Positions 54,769 through 62,284 of a stretch of DNA of 64,000 nucleotides are shown here, piece after piece (position 1 is the first letter of the stretch; every line of letters starts with the position of its first letter). The translations under genes were made by a program, and so were the position numbers. The DNA lies in the NCBI GenBank assembly GCA_963745775.1, contig CAVUYY010000012.1:1-64000 (forward strand). The letters run 5' to 3'. A model generated the notes under the pieces. It was not told the origin of the DNA, did not search any database, and saw nothing but the letters and a program-made list of their open reading frames with translations. The DNA is from Gaiellasilicea sp963745775 (GTDB lineage Bacteria; Actinomycetota; Thermoleophilia; Gaiellales; Gaiellaceae).

Positions 54769-56961
54769 ATGACTATTTGCGGCTACAACGTGCGTATGCG
54801 TGCCCGGTTCCTGCGGCTCGGCGGCGCTCTCTGCGCGCTCGGCGTTCTCCTCATCCTGCCGGCCTCCGGCGCCCAGGCGGCGTTCCCGGGCACGAACGGG
54901 CTGATCGCGTTCGAGCGCGGCGGGGACATCTACACGGTGACCTCGGACAGCTCTCACACCGTCAGCTCGTCGGCGCTCGTACCGGGCGCGAGCGACCCGG
55001 CCTGGTCGCCGGACGGTGAGCAACTCGCCTTCAGCCAGGGCGGCTCGATCAAGATTCTGACGATCGACGATTCGGCCGCGGCGACGCTCGACACCGGAAC
55101 GTCGCCGGCGTGGTCGTCCGACGGGAGCCTGCTCGTCTACGAGAAGGGCTCCGATATCTGGGTCATCTCGGCAGACGGCACCGGCGTCGGCCGCAACCTC
55201 TCGAACAGCGCAGAGCGTGGAGGACGATCCCGCCTGGTCGGCCGACGACGACGTGATCGCGTTCACGCGGACGCCGAGCGGCGGGGCAACGCCGACATCT
55301 ACACGATGACCGCGCCGACGAGCGCGACGACGGGCGGCGGCGGGAGCCTGACGGCCCGGACAACCGTCTCGTCGAACGAGTCCGATCCCTCGTGGTCGCC
55401 GGACGGCGAGACGATCGCGTTCACCTCCGACCGCGCTCCGCACGCCGGGGTCGACCAGATCTACACGATCGCCGACGGCGCCGCTCCCGGCACCGAGGTG
55501 CGACAGACGATTTCGACCGTCGACGACGCAGAGCCGGCGTACTCGCCGGATGGGAGCCAGGTGGCTTTCAGCCGTGCCGGGGGCGGGATCACGGCGGCCG
55601 GCACCCCGATCACGCTGACTTCCGGCGACGCGAATCCCGACTGGGGGACGAGGTCGAACAGCGCGACGACACCGCCCGCGAGCTCGGCGCCGGTCAACAC
55701 CTTCCCGCCCAAGGTGATCATCTTCGGCAGCACGGGAATCCCCCAGGTCGGCGTCACCGTCTCCTCGTCGATCGGATCGTGGACCGGTGGCTCGCTGACC
55801 TTCACCTACCAGTGGAAGAAGTGCCAGCCGAAGGACGGCCCGTGCTACCGGATCCTCACGCCGGCTGCGAACTTCTCGACCTTCCTCCCGACCGGGGATC
55901 TGATCGGCTGGTCGCTGCGGGTCGAGGTCACGGCGAAGAACTCGTTCGGAGAGACGACGGCGCAGTCCGAGTCGACGCCGCTCGTGATCGGGAATCCGCC
56001 GGTGAACACGGTTCGCCCGCAGATCTCCGTCTGGTCGACGAATCCCACGGTCGGCCAGGAGCTCACCGTTACCAGCGGCAGCTGGACGGGCCTCTCCCCG
56101 CTCACGTACAGCTACCAGTGGCGCCGCTGCGATCCTCCGGGGACACTGCCGAGCTGCGTTCCCATCGCCGGCGCCAACGGGACGAGCTACACGACGACCG
56201 AAGCGGATCTCGGCGTGACCCTGCGCGTCTACGTCACCGCGACCAACGCGGGCGGCTCGACGACGGCCTTCTCCGACCACACCTTCCCGACGATCCCCGC
56301 GCCGCGGTTTGCTCCCTCGGTGACCACGCCGCCGACGGTCACGGGGGTCGCGGAGCTGGGGCGCACGCTTGTCGGGTCGCGGGGAACGTGGTCGGGCTTC
56401 GCCCCGATCCGCTACGTCTCGACGTGGCAGCGGTGCGACGCGACGGTCACCGTCTGCAAGGCGGTCAAGAGCGTCAAGGGAATGAACTACAAGCTCGGAT
56501 CGGCCGACATCGGTTACCGGATCCGTCTGTCCGTGGTCGCGGTGAATTCGATCGGCAGCCTGCGCGCGCCTTCCGAGGCGACCGAGTCGATCATCCTCGG
56601 CCCGCCGAAGCCGAAGGGCCGGCAGGTCGTCGGCACGTCCGCTCACGACTACGTCCCCGGCGGTGGCGGCGATGACGTCCTCAGCGGGCTCGCCGGGAAC
56701 GACACGCTGATGGGCGGCAAGGGCGACGACAAGATCACGGGCGGCGCCGGGAACGACTACGTCGATGCCGGTGGGGGAGTCGACAACGTGGATGCCGGCG
56801 CGGGCAGCGACACCGTGCTCGTCGCCGACGGCGAGATCGACACGGTCGAATGCGGCGAGGGGAACGACCGCGTGATCGCAGACGCGTCCGACCGGCTCAG
56901 CGGCTGCGAAGCGGTGAGCTTCCCGGCCACGACGCCGACTCCGACGCCGACGAGCCCGTAG
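54769..56961 (+). CDS. Secreted PD40/Ig-like/RTX repeat protein (local compensating frameshift)
   Basis: About 730 residues. After a hydrophobic signal (LGGALCALGVLLILPASGAQ) come several PD40 strands (DPAWSPDGEQLAFS, DPSWSPDGETIAFTSDR, EPAYSPDGSQVAFSR), then three Ig-like repeats with YQWRRCDPPG-type and SWTGLSPLTYSYQWR-type sequence. The end carries RTX-like GGxGxD repeats (GGGGDDVLSGLAGNDTLMGG, GGAGNDYVDAGGG), a calcium-binding fold, and a Thr-Pro tail. Between 55212 and 55290 the frame is displaced: VEDDPAWSADDDVIAFTRTP appears one base off and the original frame returns. Translation starts at ATG 54769 or the in-frame GTG 54760. Cell-surface role, otherwise unknown; architecture is common in Thermoleophilia. 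Confidence 0.82.
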   Translation: MTICGYNVRMRARFLRLGGALCALGVLLILPASGAQAAFPGTNGLIAFERGGDIYTVTSDSSHTVSSSALVPGASDPAWSPDGEQLAFSQGGSIKILTIDDSAAATLDTGTSPAWSSDGSLLVYEKGSDIWVISADGTGVGRNLSNSAERGGRSRLVGRRRRDRVHADAERRGNADIYTMTAPTSATTGGGGSLTARTTVSSNESDPSWSPDGETIAFTSDRAPHAGVDQIYTIADGAAPGTEVRQTISTVDDAEPAYSPDGSQVAFSRAGGGITAAGTPITLTSGDANPDWGTRSNSATTPPASSAPVNTFPPKVIIFGSTGIPQVGVTVSSSIGSWTGGSLTFTYQWKKCQPKDGPCYRILTPAANFSTFLPTGDLIGWSLRVEVTAKNSFGETTAQSESTPLVIGNPPVNTVRPQISVWSTNPTVGQELTVTSGSWTGLSPLTYSYQWRRCDPPGTLPSCVPIAGANGTSYTTTEADLGVTLRVYVTATNAGGSTTAFSDHTFPTIPAPRFAPSVTTPPTVTGVAELGRTLVGSRGTWSGFAPIRYVSTWQRCDATVTVCKAVKSVKGMNYKLGSADIGYRIRLSVVAVNSIGSLRAPSEATESIILGPPKPKGRQVVGTSAHDYVPGGGGDDVLSGLAGNDTLMGGKGDDKITGGAGNDYVDAGGGVDNVDAGAGSDTVLVADGEIDTVECGEGNDRVIADASDRLSGCEAVSFPATTPTPTPTSP

Positions 56962-56962
56962 C

Positions 56963-57559
56963 TCAGGTCTGATCGCCGGTGGCTCGCCGCAGGCCGGCGA
57001 GCCACCGCGGGATCCGGCGACGCGCGTGGGCGAGCGCGTCGTCGACCTCGGCCGCGGCGGTGTCGCCGTGCCGGCCTTCGCCATGTCCGACGAGCACGTG
57101 CTCTGCGCCGAGACCCCGCAGCGCCTGGGGCGGGAAGAGTCGTAGGAACGGATGCACGCCGATCGGCTCCGCCCCGGCGCGATAGAACGGGATCGTCCCC
57201 AGCGCATCGGCGTTGACGAGGATCCGCCGCTCGGGCCACCAGAGCGCTACCTCCTGCCAGAGCCGCCACGACGACACCGGTAGGAAGGTGAAAGGCGTCT
57301 CGGGCAGCGAGCGCGGCACGACGTGATGCGGGACGCCGAGCTTCCAGGCGAACGCGGCGCAATCTCGAGCGTGCCGGTCGAGCAGCTGGATCACCCCTGC
57401 CGGCTCGCCGAGGGCGCGGACGCGCTCCTCGAGCCCCTCCAACTCGAAGGGGTCGAGCAGCCAGACACGGCCGTCCACGGCGAGCGCGTGCCCGGTTCTC
57501 CGCAGCCGCGCGTCCTCGACCCAGCCGAAGCCGTCCTCGATCTCGTCGACCCAGCTCAT
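56963..57559 (-). CDS. Metallo-beta-lactamase-like hydrolase with degenerate metal motif
   Basis: 198 residues. The fold is suggested by VWLLDPFELEGLEERVRALG, VIQLLDRHARDCAAFAWKLG, ILVNADALGTIPFYRAGAEP and AEHVLVGHGEGRHGDTAAAE. The usual HxHxDH is represented only by DRHARDCAAFA, so zinc chemistry is doubtful. ATG 57559 follows TAGCGT by six bases, a leaderless arrangement. It is convergent with the secreted repeat protein gene, one base away. No substrate can be proposed. Confidence 0.55.
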   Translation of the reverse strand: MSWVDEIEDGFGWVEDARLRRTGHALAVDGRVWLLDPFELEGLEERVRALGEPAGVIQLLDRHARDCAAFAWKLGVPHHVVPRSLPETPFTFLPVSSWRLWQEVALWWPERRILVNADALGTIPFYRAGAEPIGVHPFLRLFPPQALRGLGAEHVLVGHGEGRHGDTAAAEVDDALAHARRRIPRWLAGLRRATGDQT

Positions 57560-57565
57560 CGCTGC

Positions 57566-57571
57566 ACGCTA
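57566..57571 (-). promoter_or_regulatory. -10-like TAGCGT, leaderless start of the MBL-like gene
   Basis: TAGCGT ends six bases before ATG 57559 with no ribosome site between. Confidence 0.5.
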
Positions 57572-57794
57572 ACCGGCTCGGGGATCGTGAAGCGGCCGCA
57601 CCAGATCGCGCTCTAGAGCTACGCGCCCTCGAGCCGAGCAGACGGCAGGTGCGGCAGAACCGGTGGACGAGATGTCACGAAATCGAGACCCTTCCGTTCC
57701 ACCTGCGTGACGCCATCCTCGATAGCGTTTCGGTAGGGACACCCGGGGTGCCCCTGGGGGCACGTAGGGGAACGTCGCGGTCGCCAAGCCGGCG
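57572..57794. other. Intergenic region between the MBL-like gene and lysA, with a strong hairpin
   Basis: This 223-base interval lies beyond the 3' end of lysA. I see no supported gene in it. A palindrome, GTGCCCC-TG-GGGGCAC at 57748-57763 with GC-rich flanks, lies about 30 bases downstream of the lysA stop and could act as terminator. A frame on the minus strand is open here but has no ribosome site, conserved pattern or typical codon positions. Confidence 0.4.
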
Positions 57795-59054
57795 TCAGAT
57801 CTCGCGCAACAGCAGGTCCTCGACCGTCTCTCGCCGCAGGATCTCGCGCGCCGCGCCGTCCCGCACCAGCACCGCTGCCGGTCGCGGCACGCCGTTGTAG
57901 GTCGAGCCCATCGCGAGGGTGTAGGCGCCCGTCGCCGGCACGGCGAGCAGGTCTCCGCGCTTCGGCTCCGGCAGGCGGACGCTCTCGATCAGGACGTCGC
58001 CCGACTCGCAATGCTTTCCCGCCACCGCGAACGGCTCGTCCGCCGGCTCCTCGTCGGCGCGGTTCGCGAGCAGCGCGGCAAAGCGGGCGTCGTAGAGCTG
58101 CGGGCGGGGGTTGTCGGACATCCCGCCGTCGATCGCGACGTAGCTCCGATCTCCGGCTCGCTTGCTCGCGCCGATCGTGTACAGAGTGCAGGCGGCGGAG
58201 CCGACCAGCGACCGTCCCGGCTCGAGGATCAGGCGGGGCTGCGGCAAGCCGCGCGCCTCCCAGGCGCCGCCGACCGCGTCGACGATCGAGCGCACGAGCT
58301 GCGCGAGCGGCGGCTCCGGCTCCTCGAGCACGTACCTGATCCCGAAGCCGCCGCCGACGTCGACGATCGCCGGCGTCCAGTCGAGCTCGTCTCGCGCACG
58401 CCCAGCGAAGTCCGCGAGCAGCTCGACCGCCTGCAGATGCGCTTGCGCGTTCAGGAGCTGCGAGCCGACGTGGACGTGCAGCCCTTCGACCTCGATCCCC
58501 GTCGCGCGCGCCCGCCGGATCGCTTCCAGCGCGTCGTCCGCGTCGAGCCCGAACTTGGAGCCGCGATGGCCGGTGCGGATCGCCTCGTGGGTCTCGGCCT
58601 CGACGCCGGGCGTCACGCGCACGAGGGCCCGCCCGACTCCGGCCGCCGCAGCGCGCTCGGGCTCGTCGAGCGAGTCGAGCACGACGAGCGCACCCACCTC
58701 CGCCGCGGCCCGAAGCTCCTCGTCCGACTTGTTGTTGCCGTGGAAGAGGATCTGCCCGCCCTCGATCCCAGCCGCTCGCGCGAAGGCGAACTCCCCGAGC
58801 GTCGAGACGTCGGCTCCGATCCCCTCCTCCGCGAGCAGCCGCAGCAGCGCGACGTTCGCGAACGCCTTCGTCCCGTAGACGACGAGCGCCTCGGGGGCGG
58901 CGGCGCGAAAGAGCCGCGCGCGCTCCCGGAGCGACCGCTCGCAGTAGACGACGAGCGGCGTTCCGAACCGCTCCGCCAGCGCGCACGCTCCGAGCCCGCC
59001 GATCGTCAGCTCGCCGTCCTCGATCCTGGCCGTTTCCGGGAACAGTGCTAGCAT
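57795..59054 (-). CDS. lysA: Diaminopimelate decarboxylase
   Basis: 419 residues, fold-type III PLP enzyme. The PLP lysine is in ALVVYGTKAFANVALLRLLA. The catalytic loop and PLP-phosphate motifs are HVGSQLLNAQAHLQAVELLA, VDVGGGFGIRYVLEE, RLILEPGRSLVGSA and KHCESGDVLIESVRLPEP, the last with the active-site Cys and Glu. It makes L-lysine from meso-diaminopimelate in the cytoplasm. ATG 59054 fits the family N-terminus (FPETARIEDGELTIGGLGAC). Its start codon overlaps the divergent -10 element of the leuS leader, so transcription of the two may interfere. Confidence 0.94.
   Translation of the reverse strand: MLALFPETARIEDGELTIGGLGACALAERFGTPLVVYCERSLRERARLFRAAAPEALVVYGTKAFANVALLRLLAEEGIGADVSTLGEFAFARAAGIEGGQILFHGNNKSDEELRAAAEVGALVVLDSLDEPERAAAAGVGRALVRVTPGVEAETHEAIRTGHRGSKFGLDADDALEAIRRARATGIEVEGLHVHVGSQLLNAQAHLQAVELLADFAGRARDELDWTPAIVDVGGGFGIRYVLEEPEPPLAQLVRSIVDAVGGAWEARGLPQPRLILEPGRSLVGSAACTLYTIGASKRAGDRSYVAIDGGMSDNPRPQLYDARFAALLANRADEEPADEPFAVAGKHCESGDVLIESVRLPEPKRGDLLAVPATGAYTLAMGSTYNGVPRPAAVLVRDGAAREILRRETVEDLLLREI
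59049..59054 (+). promoter_or_regulatory. Extended -10 TGC-TAGCAT of the leuS leader
   Basis: TAGCAT with TGC in front sits eight bases before the leader-peptide GTG 59063, so the leader message starts at or near that codon. A weak -35 (CTGGCC, 59026-59031) is 17 bases upstream. The element overlaps the lysA start codon on the other strand. Confidence 0.5.
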
Positions 59055-59062
59055 CCGGGCCA

Positions 59063-59083
59063 GTGAAGCAGCTTCTTCCGTAG
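59063..59083 (+). CDS. leuS leader peptide with tandem Leu codons
   Basis: GTG AAG CAG CTT CTT CCG TAG, six codons: VKQLLP. Two adjacent leucine codons are the rare CTT type, while the genome overwhelmingly uses CTC and CTG. It precedes leuS on the same strand and is followed by alternative hairpins and a terminator, the layout of a leucine attenuator. No ribosome site is needed if the transcript is leaderless. Too short for similarity tests, so support is positional. Confidence 0.5.
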   Translation: MKQLLP

Positions 59084-59120
59084 CGCAGGAAGCGAACGCG
59101 GCCCCGCCGCGGCAGCTTCC
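59075..59120 (+). promoter_or_regulatory. Alternative pairings in the leuS leader
   Basis: CTTCC (59075-59079, within the Leu codons) can pair with GGAAG (59088-59092). The same segment GGAAGC (59088-59093) can instead pair with GCTTCC (59115-59120), enclosing the GC-rich hairpin GCGGC-CCC-GCCGC. The two states are mutually exclusive, as in attenuators, but the second does not directly overlap the terminator stem, so the switching mechanism is uncertain. Confidence 0.35.
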
Positions 59121-59124
59121 CCCG

Positions 59125-59148
59125 GCCTCTCTCGCGAGAGGCTTTTTT
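59125..59148 (+). terminator. Rho-independent terminator in the leuS leader
   Basis: GCCTCTC-TCGC-GAGAGGC stem (59125-59142) followed by six Ts (59143-59148). It is the only classical U-tract terminator noticed in the window, and it lies before leuS and not after a gene on this strand, which points to regulated read-through. Confidence 0.75.
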
Positions 59149-59183
59149 GTACCCCAGAGATGTGACTGGGCCAGGTGACGCCG

Positions 59184-61607
59184 ATGACCGAGCGATACGA
59201 CCCGAAGGCGATCGAGGCGAAGTGGCAGCGCGTCTGGGAGGACGAGCAGGCCTTCGCGGTTGCGAATCCCAGCGAGTCGGACTCGCGGCCCAAGAGTTAC
59301 GTGCTCGAGCAGCTTCCCTACCCGTCCGGCAACCTGCACATGGGCCACATGCTCGTCTACACGATCGGCGACGTCGCGACCCACTTCCGGCGCCGGAACG
59401 GCTATCGCGTCCTCCACCCGTTCGGGTTCGACTCGTTCGGGCTGCCGTCCGAGAACGCCGCGATCCGCGAGGGCCGCCACCCACGCGAGACCGTGGAGCG
59501 CAACATCGAGGCGATCCGAGCCTCGATGCGGAAGATCGGCTGGTGGATCGACTGGTCGCGCGAGCTCTCGACCCACGAGCCCGGCTACTACCGCTGGCAG
59601 CAGTGGCAGTTCCTGAAGTTCCTCGAGCGCGGCCTCGCCTACCGCAGGCCGGCGCCTGTCAAGTGGTGCCCGAACGACCAGACCGTGCTCGCGAACGAGC
59701 AGGTGCTGCCGGACGGGACCTGCGAGCGCTGCGGCGCCGAGGTCGAGTCGCGGCTGATGGAGCAGTGGTTCTTCCGGATCACCGACTACGCGCAGGCGCT
59801 GCTCGACGATCTCGAGACGGTCGACTGGCCGGACTCGATCAAGGCGCGGCAGCGCAACTGGATCGGTCGCTCGGAGGGCGCCGAGGTCAGCTTCCGGATC
59901 GACGAGTGGGACGAGGACGTCGCGGTCTTCACGACCCGGCCCGACACGCTCTTCGGCGCCACGTTCTTCGTGCTCGCGCCGGAGCACGAGCTCGTCGCGC
60001 GGATCGACTCGGAGACAGTGCGGGACTACGTCCGCCAGACCGCTGCCAAGAAGACCGAGGAACGGGCGGCGGCCGAAGAGAAGACGGGTGTCTTCACGGG
60101 CCTGCACGCGATCAACCCGGTCAACGACGAGCGGATCCCGATCTACGTCGCCGAGTACGTCCTGACCGACTACGGGACGGGCGCGATCATGGCGGTGCCC
60201 GCCCACGATCGCAGGGACTTCGACTTCGCCCGCGCGTTCGAGCTGCCGATCCGCCAGGTGGTGAAGCCCGTCGATCGCGACGTGGACGAGAGCGAGCCGT
60301 ACACGGAGCACACCGAGGGTGAGGTGCTCGTCAACTCCGGTGAGGTCGACGGCCTCGCGGCGCCTGAGGGCGGACGCAGGCTCGTCGAGCGGCTCGAGCG
60401 CGAAGGGCGCGGGCGCTTCGCGGTCAACTTCCGGCTGCGCGACTGGGGCTTCTCGCGTCAGCGCTACTGGGGCTGCCCGATTCCCGTCGTTTACTGCGAC
60501 GGGTGCGGAATCGTGCCGGTGCCGGAGGCCGAGCTGCCCGTCGTGCTCCCCGAGATCGAGGACTTCAAGCCGCGGGGCCGGCCGCCGCTCGCGCAGGCCG
60601 AGGAGTGGGTGAACGTGCCGTGTCCTTCCTGCGGTGGGGCGGGCCGGCGCGAGACCGAGACGATGGACACCTTCGTCGACTCGTCGTGGTACTTCCTCCG
60701 CTACTGCGACCCCGACAACGATGCGGCACCGTTCGATCGAGCGCTCGTCGACTACTGGAACCCGGTCGACCTCTACATCGGCGGCGTCGACCACGCGACG
60801 ATGCACATGATCTACGCCCGGTTCTGGGTCAAGGTGCTGAACGATCTCGGCCTCGTCGGCTTCCGCGAGCCGTTCGCGAGCTTCTATTCGAACGGCTGGG
60901 TCACGATGGGCAAGACGAAGATCTCGAAGCGCTCGGGCGGCGCGTCCATCGGCCCGGACCAGTTCGTCGACCGCTACGGCGCCGATGCGGTGCGGCTCGG
61001 CATCCTGTTCCTCGGCCCGGCCGACCAGGACATGGAGTGGACCGAGGATGCGGCCGAGGCGATGGCGCGGTTCGTGCGACGGCTCTGGAGCGTCGTGAGC
61101 GAGGTGGCGGAGGGCGCTCCGCACGGCGAGTCCGCGGGCGGCCCGCTGGCGCGCAAGGCCCACGAGACGATCGCGAAGGCGACCGACGACATCGGTCGTC
61201 GCTTCGCGTTCAACACCGCGATCTCGGCCGTGATGGAGCTCGTGAACGAGCTCTCGCGCGATCGCACCGGGCCGGATTCTCGGTTCGCGGCGGAGACCGC
61301 CGTCTCGCTGATCCAGCCGTACGCGCCGCACGTGGCCGAGGAGCTCTGGAGCGTCCTCGGGCGGGAGCGGCTGTGGCTCGAGCCGTGGCCGGTCGCCGAC
61401 GAAGCGATGCTCGCCCGCGAGACGGTCGAGATCGTCGTTCAGGTGAACGGGAAGGTGCGCGATCGGCTGCACGTCTCGGCCGCCACAGCCGAGGCGGAGC
61501 TTGTCTCGCTCGCTCGCGCGTCCGAGCGCGTGCGGGTGCATCTGAACGGCGGTGAGCCCCGGAAGACGATCGTCGTGCCGGGCAAGCTCGTCAACTTCGT
61601 CGTCTGA
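59184..61607 (+). CDS. leuS: Leucyl-tRNA synthetase
   Basis: 807 residues. The HIGH motif is LPYPSGNLHMGHMLVYTIGD (HMGH, 52-55) and the KMSKS motif is KISKR at about 579-583 (GKTKISKRSGGASIG). A zinc-type region VKWCPNDQTVLANEQVLPDG with CERCG lies in the insertion, and the editing domain carries the threonine-rich and Asp motifs (FTTRPDTLFGATFFVLAPEH, YGTGAIMAVPAHDRRDFDFA). Anticodon-binding domain at the end. The start is ATG 59184, preceded by AGGTGA. It is controlled by the leader described above, by inference. Confidence 0.97.
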   Translation: MTERYDPKAIEAKWQRVWEDEQAFAVANPSESDSRPKSYVLEQLPYPSGNLHMGHMLVYTIGDVATHFRRRNGYRVLHPFGFDSFGLPSENAAIREGRHPRETVERNIEAIRASMRKIGWWIDWSRELSTHEPGYYRWQQWQFLKFLERGLAYRRPAPVKWCPNDQTVLANEQVLPDGTCERCGAEVESRLMEQWFFRITDYAQALLDDLETVDWPDSIKARQRNWIGRSEGAEVSFRIDEWDEDVAVFTTRPDTLFGATFFVLAPEHELVARIDSETVRDYVRQTAAKKTEERAAAEEKTGVFTGLHAINPVNDERIPIYVAEYVLTDYGTGAIMAVPAHDRRDFDFARAFELPIRQVVKPVDRDVDESEPYTEHTEGEVLVNSGEVDGLAAPEGGRRLVERLEREGRGRFAVNFRLRDWGFSRQRYWGCPIPVVYCDGCGIVPVPEAELPVVLPEIEDFKPRGRPPLAQAEEWVNVPCPSCGGAGRRETETMDTFVDSSWYFLRYCDPDNDAAPFDRALVDYWNPVDLYIGGVDHATMHMIYARFWVKVLNDLGLVGFREPFASFYSNGWVTMGKTKISKRSGGASIGPDQFVDRYGADAVRLGILFLGPADQDMEWTEDAAEAMARFVRRLWSVVSEVAEGAPHGESAGGPLARKAHETIAKATDDIGRRFAFNTAISAVMELVNELSRDRTGPDSRFAAETAVSLIQPYAPHVAEELWSVLGRERLWLEPWPVADEAMLARETVEIVVQVNGKVRDRLHVSAATAEAELVSLARASERVRVHLNGGEPRKTIVVPGKLVNFVV

Positions 61608-61673
61608 CGATGTCGGGCGCGGTGCGCCGTGGTGTGCAGCGACTGGCACAGAGTCGGCACGAACTCGTGACAC

Positions 61674-61686
61674 ACCTGTAACAGGT
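61674..61686. promoter_or_regulatory. Palindrome ACCTGT-A-ACAGGT upstream of comEA
   Basis: A perfect 6-1-6 inverted repeat lies 19 bases before ATG 61706. Its shape suits binding of a small dimeric regulator to the competence-gene promoter. It is not a terminator (no loop). I match it to no regulator. Confidence 0.35.
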
Positions 61687-61705
61687 TCGCCGCCAGGCTC
61701 TCGGC

Positions 61706-62284
61706 ATGCCCTCCCTGCCCGTCTCGCGAGGTCGTGCCCTCGTCCTCGCGGGCGGGCTCCTCGTGCTCCTCGTCCTCGCCGGGCGTACGTTCGCGGGCGG
61801 AGGCGAATCCGCGAGTCGACCGGCCGCGGCGCTCGTACCGGAGCGTCCGGCCGAAGGTACGACGAGGCTCGTGATCCACGTCACCGGAGCCGTGACCGAG
61901 CCGGGTCTCTACCGGCTGAAGGAGGGCAGCAGAGTCGCCGACGCCGTCGCCCGTGCGGGCGGAGCGACGCCGTCGGCCGACACCGCAGCCGTGAACCTCG
62001 CCGCACCGCTCGCCGACGGGATGCAGGTCCTGATACCGAGTCGGGTCGCCGGTGTGGCGGGGACGGCGGCGGAAGCGCCGACCGGTGCGGGCGCCCGCGT
62101 CAGCCTCAACGCCGCGAGCGTCGCCGAGCTCGACGAGCTGCCGGGGGTCGGTCCGGTCACCGCCCAGAAGATCGTCGACTACCGCGCCGCCCACGGCGGA
62201 TTCAGAACGGTGGACGACCTGGATGCGATTCCGGGGATCGGGCCCGTCCGGATCGACCAGCTCCGCGAGCTCGTGGGACCGTGA
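61706..62284 (+). CDS. comEA: Competence protein ComEA (SLBB and helix-hairpin-helix)
   Basis: 192 residues. An N-terminal membrane anchor (ALVLAGGLLVLLVLAG), a Gly/Ser/Ala linker, an SLBB domain (VIHVTGAVTEPGLYRLKEGS, VNLAAPLADGMQVLIPS) and a C-terminal double HhH domain (VSLNAASVAELDELPGVGPV and AIPGIGPVRIDQLRELVGP). It binds incoming DNA at the outer face of the membrane. The stop overlaps the comEC start as GTGA. Confidence 0.93.
   Translation: MPSLPVSRGRALVLAGGLLVLLVLAGRTFAGGGESASRPAAALVPERPAEGTTRLVIHVTGAVTEPGLYRLKEGSRVADAVARAGGATPSADTAAVNLAAPLADGMQVLIPSRVAGVAGTAAEAPTGAGARVSLNAASVAELDELPGVGPVTAQKIVDYRAAHGGFRTVDDLDAIPGIGPVRIDQLRELVGP

Noticed and set aside
57569..57787. Small open frame between the MBL-like gene and lysA (minus strand)
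   Set aside because: No ribosome site or -10 element at its start, no recognisable motif and hairpin-forming GC-rich sequence inside it. More likely terminator and spacer.
59055..59183. T-box riboswitch ahead of leuS
   Set aside because: The leader is too short and lacks the conserved T-box core (GGTGGNACCGCG-like). A peptide-based attenuator fits better.
57795..61673. Very long open frame (about 1290 codons) on the minus strand across leuS and lysA
   Set aside because: Only its lysA part has conserved motifs. The remainder is antisense to leuS and is rich in Arg, Gly, Leu and Asp, as expected from open antisense frames in very GC-rich DNA.
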